The notes beneath the pieces are model-generated. The model did not search any database and was not told where the DNA came from. It worked only from the letters and a program-made list of their open reading frames with translations. Shown here piece after piece: positions 15,098 to 21,763 of a stretch of 22,892 bases of DNA. The translations under genes were made by a program, and so were the position numbers. Position 1 is the stretch's first letter; each line of letters starts with the position of its first letter. This stretch comes from JAABQT01 sp035459025 (GTDB lineage: Bacteria; Pseudomonadota; Gammaproteobacteria; Burkholderiales; SG8-39): contig DATHYT010000093.1 of the NCBI GenBank assembly GCA_035459025.1, positions 1 to 22,892 of the forward strand, given 5' to 3'.

Positions 15098-15104
15098 GAG
15101 GAGG
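15098..15104 (+). promoter_or_regulatory. Ribosome binding site of the Bug receptor gene
   Basis: GAGGAGG lies 7 bases before ATG 15112 and fixes that start. The whole 54-bp divergent spacer holds this site and the mirror-image site of the dioxygenase gene, so little room is left for a separate regulator operator. Confidence 0.7.
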
Positions 15105-15111
15105 AATCACC

Positions 15112-16059
15112 ATGAAGACACTGATCTGCGCGCTTGCCGCCGCGCTCGTCTCCGGCGGCGCCCTCGCCCAGCAGGGCACCATCAAGTTCCTGGTCGGCTT
15201 TCCCGCCGGCGCCAGCCTGGACGCCATGACGCGCATGGTGGCCGACAAGATGCAGGCCTCGCTCGGCCAGAACGTGATCGTCGAGAACCGCACCGGCGCC
15301 GCCGGCCAGATCGCCATGGGCGCGCTGAAGACCTCGCCCGCGGATGGCACGGTGCTGGTGATGACGCCGCTCGTCACCATCGTCACCGCGCCGCACATCC
15401 AGAAGCTGCCCTACGATCCGTTCAACGATTTCGTGCCGGTGGCGCACGCCGCGAACTTCCTGTTCGCCTTCGCCATGGGCCCGGCGACGCCGGCGAAGTC
15501 GCTCAAGGAATACATCGGCCTGGTGAAGCAGGACGCGAAGTACGGCAACTACGCCTCCGCGGCCACCGGCAGCCTGCCGCACTTCTTCTCGCTGCTGTTT
15601 GCCGAGAAGGCGGGCCTGAAGCTCAACCACATCGGCTACCGCGGCACCGCCGCGGCGATGACCGACCTGCTCGGCGGGCAGATCGCGGCCTTCATGGGCA
15701 CCGTGTCCGACGTCGCGCCGCAGCACAACGCGGGCAAGATCACGGCAGTCGCCACCTCCGGCGCGACGCGCTCGAAGCACCTGCCCGGCGTGCCGACCTT
15801 CCGCGAGCTCGGCTACGACATCGAGGGCGGCGGCTGGTACGCGGCCTACGCCCCCGCCGGCACGCCGGCGCCGGTGGTCGATCGCCTCTCCAAGGCAATC
15901 ATCGCCGCGCTGCGCGAGCCCGACGTGCGCGAGCGGCTCGACAACTACGGCATGGAGCCCACGGGCCTGCCGCCCGCCGAGCTCGCGCGCATCCACCGCC
16001 GCGACTACGAGCAGTGGGGCCCGGTGATCAAGGCCTCCGGCTTCAAGCCCGGGAGTTGA
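15112..16059 (+). CDS. Bug-type periplasmic receptor (TctC family, tripartite tricarboxylate transporter substrate-binding protein)
   Basis: This 315-residue exported protein has a signal peptide KTLICALAAALVSGGALAQ, cleaved about residue 20. The mature chain starts with the Bug-family segment IKFLVGFPAGASLDAMTRMV and continues with IVENRTGAAGQIAMGALKTSPADG. Later come NYASAATGSLPHFF, IGYRGTAAAMTDLLGGQI and the C-terminal GWYAAYAPAGTPAPVVDRLS. Bug receptors bind carboxylates and aromatic acids and are greatly expanded in Burkholderiales. No TctA/TctB membrane genes are present, which is common for orphan Bug genes. Placement between the dioxygenase and a hydroxyacid dehydrogenase suggests capture of a related acid. 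It shares a TTGA overlap with the next gene. Confidence 0.93.
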   Translation: MKTLICALAAALVSGGALAQQGTIKFLVGFPAGASLDAMTRMVADKMQASLGQNVIVENRTGAAGQIAMGALKTSPADGTVLVMTPLVTIVTAPHIQKLPYDPFNDFVPVAHAANFLFAFAMGPATPAKSLKEYIGLVKQDAKYGNYASAATGSLPHFFSLLFAEKAGLKLNHIGYRGTAAAMTDLLGGQIAAFMGTVSDVAPQHNAGKITAVATSGATRSKHLPGVPTFRELGYDIEGGGWYAAYAPAGTPAPVVDRLSKAIIAALREPDVRERLDNYGMEPTGLPPAELARIHRRDYEQWGPVIKASGFKPGS

Positions 16060-16973
16060 ACCTCCTCTTCGCCTCCACGAAGGAGGATCCCGAGCGCTGG
16101 CGCAAGCTGCTCGAGCCGGCGCTGCCGCAGGATCGCTTCTTCGTCTGGCCGGACGTGAACGGCGGCGCGATCGACGTCGCGCTGGTCGCCACGCATCCGA
16201 AGGGCACCTTCGCGCGGCTGCCGCGGCTGAAGCTCATCCAGTCGCTGTGGATGGGCGTGGAGAACATCCTCGCCGACGCCGAAGTCCCGCGCGACGTGCC
16301 GCTCGCGCGCCTCATCGACCCCGGCATGGTGCACGCCATGGCCGAGACGGTGATCGCGAGCGTGCTCGACTGGCACCGCCATCGCTACCTGTACCGCGCC
16401 CAGCAGCGCGAGCGCGCCTGGAAGTGGCAGAAGCAGTTCCTGCCGTCCGACCGCGCCATCGGGCTGCTCGGCCTGGGCGAGCTCGGCAGCTACGCCGCCG
16501 CGAAGCTCGTCGCGCTGGGCTTCGAGGTGCGCGGCTGGAGCCGCCGGCCGAAGGCGCTCGAGGGCGTGCACTGCTCGACCGATCTCGACGAGGTGATCTC
16601 GCGCTCGCAGGCGCTGGTCTGCCTGCTGCCGCTCACCGCGCAGACCCGCGGCGTGCTGAACGCGCGCGCGTTCGCGCGCATGCCAAAGGGCGGCTGCGTC
16701 ATCAACCTCGCGCGCGGCGGCCACGTGGTGACCGCGGACCTGCTCGCCGCGCTCGCATCCGGGCGGCTCGCGCACGCCTACCTCGACGTCTTCGAGGCCG
16801 AGCCGCTGCCCGCGGACTCGCCGCTGTGGGCGCATCCCGGCATCACCATCACGCCGCACGTCGCGGCACTCACCGAGCCGCGCACGGCGCTGGCGAAGAT
16901 CGTGGAGAACGTCGAGCGCGTGCGGCGCGGCGAGACGCCGCTCAGCCTCGTCGACCGCGCGGCGGGCTACTGA
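16056..16973 (+). CDS. ghrA: D-2-hydroxyacid dehydrogenase, glyoxylate/hydroxypyruvate reductase A-like
   Basis: TTG 16056, overlapping the receptor stop as TTGA, gives a 305-residue protein starting NLLFASTKEDPERW, aligned with the start of GhrA. The dinucleotide-binding motif is GLLGLGELGS. The catalytic residues are R220 (NLARGGHVV), E249 (EAEPLP) and H268 (ITPHVAAL). The end, LVDRAAGY, matches the GhrA VDRARGY terminus. GhrA enzymes reduce glyoxylate and hydroxypyruvate, or more generally 2-oxoacids, with NAD(P)H in the cytosol. GGGAG lies immediately before the start, so initiation probably depends on translational coupling. The downstream neighbour converges, so this is the end of the plus-strand catabolic block. 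Confidence 0.88.
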   Translation: MNLLFASTKEDPERWRKLLEPALPQDRFFVWPDVNGGAIDVALVATHPKGTFARLPRLKLIQSLWMGVENILADAEVPRDVPLARLIDPGMVHAMAETVIASVLDWHRHRYLYRAQQRERAWKWQKQFLPSDRAIGLLGLGELGSYAAAKLVALGFEVRGWSRRPKALEGVHCSTDLDEVISRSQALVCLLPLTAQTRGVLNARAFARMPKGGCVINLARGGHVVTADLLAALASGRLAHAYLDVFEAEPLPADSPLWAHPGITITPHVAALTEPRTALAKIVENVERVRRGETPLSLVDRAAGY

Positions 16974-17088
16974 CGCGCTCCGGCGCCGGCGGCGCGCCGA
17001 CGTAGGCGTGTCCGCCACGGCGCTCCCGCGCCTTGCGCAGGCGGGCGGCGAGCGCCCCGTTCATGGCCGCGCTCTCGTCAAATGCAGG

Positions 17089-17682
17089 TCAAGCCCCCCG
17101 CCCCGACTTCAGCCCGGCAGTAAGGATGAACTTCATCGCCTCCTCGCGCGACATGGCGACCGGCACCGCCTGCTCGCGCGGGATGAACAGCGTGTAGCCG
17201 CCGATCTGGTAGCTCATCGGCAGGTACACCGCGACCTCGCCTGCGCGGCCGATGCCCTCGGGCAAATCGGAGAAATCGGCGCGCGAGACGAAGCCGAGCG
17301 CGCGCATGCCGGTGCCCGGCAGCGCCACCGACACCACCTGCATCGCCTGGTCTTCCTCGTGCCCGGCGAACAGCCCGAACAGGTCCTTCAGCGCCCCGTA
17401 CACCGAGCGCACCAGCGGGATCTCGAGCATCAGCCGCTCGGCCCAGCCGAAAAGCTGGCGGAAGAGCAACGCGTGCATCAGTAGCCCCACCAGGAAGATC
17501 GCCGCCAGGGCGAGCACCAGGCCCATGCCCGTGCGGTAGTACTCGTCGGGGATCAGCCACATGAGCTGCTTGCCGACGAAGCGCTCGGCCGCCGTGACCA
17601 GCCAGACGATGAGGTAAACAGTGGCCAGTACCGGCAGCACGGTCAGCATGCCGGTAAGGAAGATCCTGCCTGCGGATTTCAT
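17089..17682 (-). CDS. DUF502-family inner-membrane protein
   Basis: This 197-residue protein has two predicted membrane helices, about residues 6-29 (IFLTGMLTVLPVLATVYLIV) and 51-73 (TGMGLVLALAAIFLVGLLMH). A conserved soluble part follows, with LEIPLVRSVYGALKDLF, GFVSRADF and AVYLPMSYQIGGYTLFIPRE. These features match the DUF502 family, whose biochemical function is not established. It lies 36 bp downstream of the SDR gene on the same strand, with a hairpin between. The 115 bp separating it from the GhrA-like gene holds only a 40-codon Arg-rich frame that I do not call. Confidence 0.88.
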   Translation of the reverse strand: MKSAGRIFLTGMLTVLPVLATVYLIVWLVTAAERFVGKQLMWLIPDEYYRTGMGLVLALAAIFLVGLLMHALLFRQLFGWAERLMLEIPLVRSVYGALKDLFGLFAGHEEDQAMQVVSVALPGTGMRALGFVSRADFSDLPEGIGRAGEVAVYLPMSYQIGGYTLFIPREQAVPVAMSREEAMKFILTAGLKSGRGA

Positions 17683-17698
17683 GCGCGACCTCGTTCTC

Positions 17699-17719
17699 GG
17701 GTGGGCCAGCGGCCCACCC
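17699..17719 (-). terminator. Perfect 9-bp hairpin after the SDR gene
   Basis: GGGTGGGCC (17699-17707) and GGCCCACCC (17711-17719) pair perfectly around a 3-nt loop and touch the stop codon of the SDR gene. There is no T-run on the minus strand, so it may be a pause or processing site between the SDR and DUF502 genes rather than a full terminator. Confidence 0.45.
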
Positions 17720-18423
17720 TAGCGCGCGAGGTAGCCCGAGTCTACCGGCAGCGTCACCCCGGTGATGCAGCGCGCGCCCGGCCCGGCGAGGAACAGGATC
17801 GCCTGCGCGATGTCCTCGGGCTCCGGCAGGCGGCCGAGCGGGGTGTGGTCCATGACCAGCTTCAGCCGCTCCGGATCCGAGAACACCGGCGCGGTGAGCG
17901 GCGTGCGCACGAAGGTCGGCGCCACGGCGTTCACCGTGATGCCGAGCGGCGCGAACTCGAGCGCGAGGGCGCGCGTGAGGTTCACCACCGCGCCCTTGGA
18001 GGTCTGGTAGGCGGGATTGGGGAACAGGCCGCCGGAGAACCCCATGATCGAGGCGAGGTTGACGATGGCGCCGCCGCCGCTCGCCTTCATGCGGCGCGCC
18101 GCCGCCTGCGAGCAGAAGAAAAGGCCGTCCACGTTCACGTCGAGCACCCGGTCCCACTCCGCGCGCGAGATCTCGAGCGCGCTCTTGCGCACGGCGACGC
18201 CGGCGTTGTTGACCAGGACGTCGATGCGCCCGAGCTTCTCGAACGCCGCCGCCACGGCCTTTTCGTCGCTGACATCGACGCGCAGCTCGCCCTCGAGCGG
18301 GTCGATGTCGAGCCGGACCACCGAGTACCCCTGGGCGGCGAACAGGTCCGCCGTGGCCTTGCCGATGCCGCGCGCGGCCCCGGTCACGACGACCGTTTTG
18401 CCTGTCGGGTTTGTTTTTTCCAT
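17719..18423 (-). CDS. Short-chain dehydrogenase/reductase (classical SDR)
   Basis: This 234-residue protein is a classical SDR. The cofactor motif TGAARGIG is at 14-21, D39 at the end of beta-2 points to NAD(H), and NNAG is at 72-75. The catalytic tetrad is N97, S125, Y139 and K143 (AYQTSKG). The C-terminal PVDSGYL is usual for the FabG-like group. It oxidises or reduces a small alcohol or ketone; the substrate is unknown. The ATG at 18423 lies only 20 bp from the start of the divergent amidohydrolase gene. TATACT on the minus strand nine bases before the ATG may be its -10, leaving almost no leader. Confidence 0.92.
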   Translation of the reverse strand: MEKTNPTGKTVVVTGAARGIGKATADLFAAQGYSVVRLDIDPLEGELRVDVSDEKAVAAAFEKLGRIDVLVNNAGVAVRKSALEISRAEWDRVLDVNVDGLFFCSQAAARRMKASGGGAIVNLASIMGFSGGLFPNPAYQTSKGAVVNLTRALALEFAPLGITVNAVAPTFVRTPLTAPVFSDPERLKLVMDHTPLGRLPEPEDIAQAILFLAGPGARCITGVTLPVDSGYLAR

Positions 18424-18460
18424 GGTGCCGCTAGTATAGGGGCATGCACGACCTTGTCAT
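18411..18460. promoter_or_regulatory. Candidate bidirectional promoter between the SDR and amidohydrolase genes
   Basis: On the minus strand, ATGACA (complement of 18455-18460) and TATACT (complement of 18433-18438) are spaced 16 bp apart and each match consensus at five of six positions. On the plus strand, TAGTAT (18432-18437) overlaps the same bases, with a weak TTGTTT (18411-18416) upstream. Both transcripts would begin almost at their start codons. Inferred only. Confidence 0.42.
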
Positions 18461-20087
18461 TCGAAACGCCCTGATCCTCGATGGGCTCGGAACCGAGCCG
18501 TTCGTTGGCGAGCTCGCCGTCAAGGACGGCAAGATCGCCGCCATCGGCACGTCGCTGTCCGGCGCGGAATCGCTCGACGCCGGCGGCCTCGCGCTGATGC
18601 CCGGCATCATCGACAACCACACGCACTACGACGCGCAGATCACCTGGGACCCGATGGTCTCGCCTTCGCCTGCGCTCGGCGTGACCACGGCAGTGATCGG
18701 CAACTGCGGCTTCACCATCGCGCCGTGCAAGCCCGCCGATCGCGAGCTGGTGATGAAGAACCTCACGCAGGTCGAGGGCATGTCGCTCGAGGTGCTGCGC
18801 CAGGGGATCCGCTGGGAGTTCGAGACCATCCCGCAGTATTTCGACATGCTCGAGCGCCAGGGCAGCGCGATCAACGTCGCCGGCTTCGTCGGGCACTCGT
18901 CGGTGCGCACTTACGTGATGGGCGAAGACGCGCCGCGGCGCGCGGCGACCCCCGCGGAGGTGGCGCGCATGCGCGCGCTCGTCGTCGAAGGCATGCGCGC
19001 GGGCGCGATCGGCTTCGCGAGCAGCACCTCGCCCGCGCACAACGGCGACGGCGGCCTGCCGATGCCCTCGCGCCTCGCCGACGACGCGGAGCTGCGCGCG
19101 CTGGTCGGCGCGCTGAGGGACGCGGGGCGCGGCCTGTTCATGCTCACCAAGGGCGGGCAGACGAAGATCGGGTTCCTCGAGGAGCTCGCCGTGCAGTCGG
19201 GCCGGCCGGTGGTGGTCGCGGCGCTGCTGCACAACAGCACCAACCCGGGCGCGGTGTTCTCCGACCTGGATGCGATCGCGCAAGCCAGCGCGCGCGGGCA
19301 TCGCCTGGTGGGCGCGATCTCGTGCTGCCCGCTGTCGATGGATTTCACCCTGCGCTCGCCCTATACCTTCGAGGGGCTCGAGTCGTGGCAGCCGGCGCTG
19401 CCGCTCAAGGGCGCGGCGTACGCGGCGAAGCTGAAGGAGAAGTCGTTCCGCGACGCGGTGCGCGCGGAGCTCGCCCAGCCGGCGCACTTTCGCCTGTTCA
19501 ACGGCCAGTGGGACCAGGTCGAGGTCGTGGAATCGCGGCGCAAGGACTGCGAGCAGCGCTCGATCGGCGCGCTCGCGCGCGCGGCCGGGCGCGATCCGCT
19601 CGACCTGATGCTCGACCTCGCGCTCGAGGAGAACCTCGACACGGTGTTCAACGCCATGCTGCTCAACTCGGACGAGGCCGCGGTGGCCGAGATGCTGCGC
19701 CATCCCGCGAGCCTGGTGTCGCTCTCCGACGCCGGTGCGCACCTCACCTTTTTCAACGATGCCGGCTTCGGGCTGCACCTGCTCGGGCACTGGGTGCGCG
19801 AGCGCGGCGCGCTGACGCTGCCGGAGGCCGTGCGCCGCCTCACCAGCGCCCCGGCGCAGCTCTTCGGCATCAGCGGCCGCGGCATCCTCAAGCCCGGCTA
19901 TGCCGCTGATTTGATGCTATTTGATCCGAAGAGGGTCGGACGCGGACCGAAGCAGCGCGTGTTCGACCTGCCTGGCGGGCATCCGCGGCTGACGACGCCG
20001 GCGATAGGCGTGCACGGCGTCTGGGTAAACGGCGAGCGCGACCTCGCGCGCCTTCCAGGACGCGTACTGCGCGAATTCGACGCCTGA
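18444..20087 (+). CDS. N-acyl-D-amino-acid deacylase-like amidohydrolase
   Basis: This 547-residue metal-dependent hydrolase of the D-aminoacylase group has an N-terminal beta-sandwich (HDLVIRNALILDGLG). Metal ligands H59 and H61 lie in DNHTHYDAQ, bridging-Cys candidate C88 in GNCGFTIAPC, H263 in LLHNST and catalytic D429 in SLSDAGAH. The C-terminal sandwich segment GYAADLMLFDP closes the fold. D-aminoacylases remove the acyl group from N-acyl-D-amino acids. Where characterised enzymes have a His in a THxR motif, this protein reads MLTKGGQ (233-239), so the metal site or substrate may differ. AGGGG just before ATG 18444 is the only ribosome-site candidate. It diverges from the SDR gene. Confidence 0.85.
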   Translation: MHDLVIRNALILDGLGTEPFVGELAVKDGKIAAIGTSLSGAESLDAGGLALMPGIIDNHTHYDAQITWDPMVSPSPALGVTTAVIGNCGFTIAPCKPADRELVMKNLTQVEGMSLEVLRQGIRWEFETIPQYFDMLERQGSAINVAGFVGHSSVRTYVMGEDAPRRAATPAEVARMRALVVEGMRAGAIGFASSTSPAHNGDGGLPMPSRLADDAELRALVGALRDAGRGLFMLTKGGQTKIGFLEELAVQSGRPVVVAALLHNSTNPGAVFSDLDAIAQASARGHRLVGAISCCPLSMDFTLRSPYTFEGLESWQPALPLKGAAYAAKLKEKSFRDAVRAELAQPAHFRLFNGQWDQVEVVESRRKDCEQRSIGALARAAGRDPLDLMLDLALEENLDTVFNAMLLNSDEAAVAEMLRHPASLVSLSDAGAHLTFFNDAGFGLHLLGHWVRERGALTLPEAVRRLTSAPAQLFGISGRGILKPGYAADLMLFDPKRVGRGPKQRVFDLPGGHPRLTTPAIGVHGVWVNGERDLARLPGRVLREFDA

Positions 20088-20144
20088 ATCGCGTCGCCCC
20101 AGGCCGACGCGCGCGCCTCAAGTAGTTTTCGTAACCCCATGATT

Positions 20145-20154
20145 ACACTAGTGT
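20145..20154. promoter_or_regulatory. Perfect palindrome upstream of the bactofilin gene
   Basis: ACACTAGTGT is a 10-bp perfect palindrome, extended imperfectly by CATGA on the left and TCATG on the right. It lies in the 129-bp gap after the amidohydrolase gene, a locally AT-richer stretch. It could be a regulator site for the bactofilin gene; no convincing -35/-10 pair is visible. Confidence 0.3.
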
Positions 20155-20204
20155 TCATGACAGGCACGATCGATGCATGCGTGTTTCCCGGCCTTCAATC
20201 CCCC

Positions 20205-20210
20205 AGGAGA
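20205..20210 (+). promoter_or_regulatory. Ribosome binding site deciding the bactofilin start
   Basis: AGGAGA lies six bases before ATG 20217. The in-frame ATG at 20139 has no ribosome site and would add 26 residues unlike a bactofilin N-terminus, so 20217 is preferred. Confidence 0.7.
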
Positions 20211-20216
20211 TGCCCC

Positions 20217-20726
20217 ATGCTTCAGAAAGACAGCCTGTTCCGCCGCAACGAGTCGTTCTTCCGCAGCCCGACCCCGCCGCTGCCGCCCGCGACGCCGGCC
20301 GCGACCGGTCCCGAGGCCGCGAAGCCCGCGGAGACGCCCAAGCCGCCCGTCGACAAGGCCGAGGAGCGCAAGGAAGCCAAGCTCATCGTCGGCCCCGACA
20401 TCAAGATGAAGGGCGTCGAGGTCACCGACTGCGACACGCTGGTGGTCGAAGGCCGCATCGAGGCCACGCTCGACTCGCGCGTGCTGCAGATCGCGCAGAA
20501 CGGCGTGTTCAGCGGCACCGTCGCCGTCGATACCGCCGAGATCCACGGCCGCCTGGAGGGCGATCTCACGGTGCGCAAGCAGCTCGTGATCCACGCCACC
20601 GGCAAGGTCTCCGGCAAGATCCGCTACGCCAAGATCAAGGTCGAGGAAGGCGCCGAGCTGGCCGGCGAGATCAGCATGATGGAGCGCGGCCCGCAGGGCG
20701 TGCTGGTCAAGCGAACGGGGACGTAA
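20217..20726 (+). CDS. Bactofilin (polymer-forming cytoskeletal protein)
   Basis: This 169-residue protein has a disordered, Pro/Ala-rich N-terminus (about residues 16-45) and then the bactofilin (DUF583) beta-helix. It contains AKLIVGPDIKMKGVEVTDCD, the repeating VEGRIEATLDSRVLQI and GRLEGDLTVRKQLVIHATGK, and GKIRYAKIKVEEGAELAGEI. Bactofilins polymerise without nucleotide into filaments that act as scaffolds for cell-wall enzymes, appendages or chromosome-associated proteins. No membrane helix or signal peptide is seen, so it should be cytoplasmic, possibly membrane-associated through its N-terminus. The HtrA-like gene starts 44 bp downstream and may be a functional partner. Confidence 0.9.
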   Translation: MLQKDSLFRRNESFFRSPTPPLPPATPAATGPEAAKPAETPKPPVDKAEERKEAKLIVGPDIKMKGVEVTDCDTLVVEGRIEATLDSRVLQIAQNGVFSGTVAVDTAEIHGRLEGDLTVRKQLVIHATGKVSGKIRYAKIKVEEGAELAGEISMMERGPQGVLVKRTGT

Positions 20727-20748
20727 ACTGCGCACTTGACGCGCGGCC

Positions 20749-20770
20749 GCGGGCACGCAACAGTGCCCGC
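20749..20770 (+). promoter_or_regulatory. Perfect 8-bp hairpin abutting the start codon of the HtrA-like gene
   Basis: GCGGGCAC (20749-20756) and GTGCCCGC (20763-20770) pair perfectly around a 6-nt loop, and the right arm ends one base before ATG 20771. No Shine-Dalgarno is present. It may control initiation, or be a DNA-level operator if transcription starts at the ATG; TTGACG at 20736-20741 would then be the -35. Confidence 0.45.
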
Positions 20771-21742
20771 ATGAGCGAGCCCGACTGGGCCTTTCCCAAC
20801 GAGCTGCGGCCGCGCGCCGAGGACTGGGACTTCGATCTCGAGCGCGCGCTCGGCGCGCTGGTGCAGTTGCGCGTGGAGGTGCCCGAGGACGCCTTCACGG
20901 CGCAGATCCTCGGCACCGAGCGCCTGGGCAACGGCGTGGTCATCGGCGAGGACGGCCTGATTCTCACCATCGGCTACCTCATCACCGAGGCCAGCTCCGT
21001 ATGGATCACCAACGCCCAGGGCGCGGTGCTCGCCGGACACCCGCTTGCCTACGACCAGGCCACCGGCTTGGGGCTGGTGATGCCGCTCGGGCGGCTCGGC
21101 GCGCCGGCGCTCGCGCGCGGCTCGGCGGCGCGCGCGCGCGTCGGCGAAGACGTGCTCATCGCCGGCCATGGCGGCCGCGCGCATGCGCTCAAGGCTCAGA
21201 TCTTCGACAAGCGCGAGTTCGCCGGCTACTGGGAGTACGTGCTGGACGAGGCGCTGTTCGCCGCGCCCGCGCACCCGCAGTGGGGCGGCACGGCGCTGAT
21301 CGGCGCGGACGGCAAGCTGCTCGGCGTGGGCTCGCTGCTGGTCGAGGAAAAGAAAGGCGAGCAAAGCGTCCAGGGCAACATGTTCGTGCCGGTGGACATC
21401 CTCGAGCCGATCCTCGAGGACCTGGTCAAGCGCGGCCGCGCGCGGCGCGCCGCGCGGCCCTGGCTCGGCATGTATACGACCGAGATGGGAGCGAAGCTGG
21501 TGGTGGCGGGGCTCGCCGCCGGCGGTCCGGCCGACCGCGCCGGCGTCAAGCTCGGCGACGTGGTGGTGGCGGTGGCGGGCGATCGACCGGCCGGGCTGGC
21601 CGACCTCTTTCGCCGCGTCTGGGCGCTCGGGCCGGCGGGTGCCGAGATCCCGCTCACCATCGCCCGCTCGGGCAAGCGCCAGGACGTCCAGCTGGCGTCG
21701 GCCGATCGCAACGACTTCCTGAAAAAGCCCCAGCTGCATTAA
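20771..21742 (+). CDS. HtrA/DegP-like protein with PDZ domain, catalytic triad apparently lost
   Basis: This 323-residue protein has a trypsin-like S1C fold (about 25-215) and one PDZ domain (about 228-312, with WLGMYTTEMG, PADRAGVKLGDVVVAV). The core strands align with HtrA (LGNGVVIGEDGLILT; GNMFVPVDILEPIL). At the catalytic positions the usual TNNHVV reads TIGYLI (Y69 for His), TDLAVL reads TGLGLV (G99 for Asp) and GNSGGPL reads QWGGTAL (W171 for Ser). It is therefore probably not a protease but a peptide-binding or scaffold protein. It has no signal peptide, unlike DegP or DegS, so it is predicted to stay in the cytoplasm with the bactofilin encoded just upstream. No alternative start is evident. 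Confidence 0.85.
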   Translation: MSEPDWAFPNELRPRAEDWDFDLERALGALVQLRVEVPEDAFTAQILGTERLGNGVVIGEDGLILTIGYLITEASSVWITNAQGAVLAGHPLAYDQATGLGLVMPLGRLGAPALARGSAARARVGEDVLIAGHGGRAHALKAQIFDKREFAGYWEYVLDEALFAAPAHPQWGGTALIGADGKLLGVGSLLVEEKKGEQSVQGNMFVPVDILEPILEDLVKRGRARRAARPWLGMYTTEMGAKLVVAGLAAGGPADRAGVKLGDVVVAVAGDRPAGLADLFRRVWALGPAGAEIPLTIARSGKRQDVQLASADRNDFLKKPQLH

Positions 21743-21763
21743 ATGGGGACAGACCTCATTTTT
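21741..21763 (+). terminator. Imperfect hairpin with T-run after the HtrA-like gene
   Basis: AAATGGGG (21741-21748) pairs with CCTCATTT (21754-21761) with one non-Watson-Crick position (G-T wobble) around a 5-nt loop. TTTTT occupies 21759-21763. It overlaps the stop codon and could act as an intrinsic terminator on the plus strand. The same bases belong to a larger repeat-like element. Confidence 0.5.

Noticed and set aside
14200..15996. Extension of the dioxygenase to 598 codons
   Set aside because: The added part is antisense to the Bug receptor; a strong ribosome site supports the start at 15057.
16942..17064. A 40-codon minus-strand frame between the GhrA-like and DUF502 genes
   Set aside because: Arg- and Pro-rich, with no ribosome site and no recognisable domain; most likely chance.
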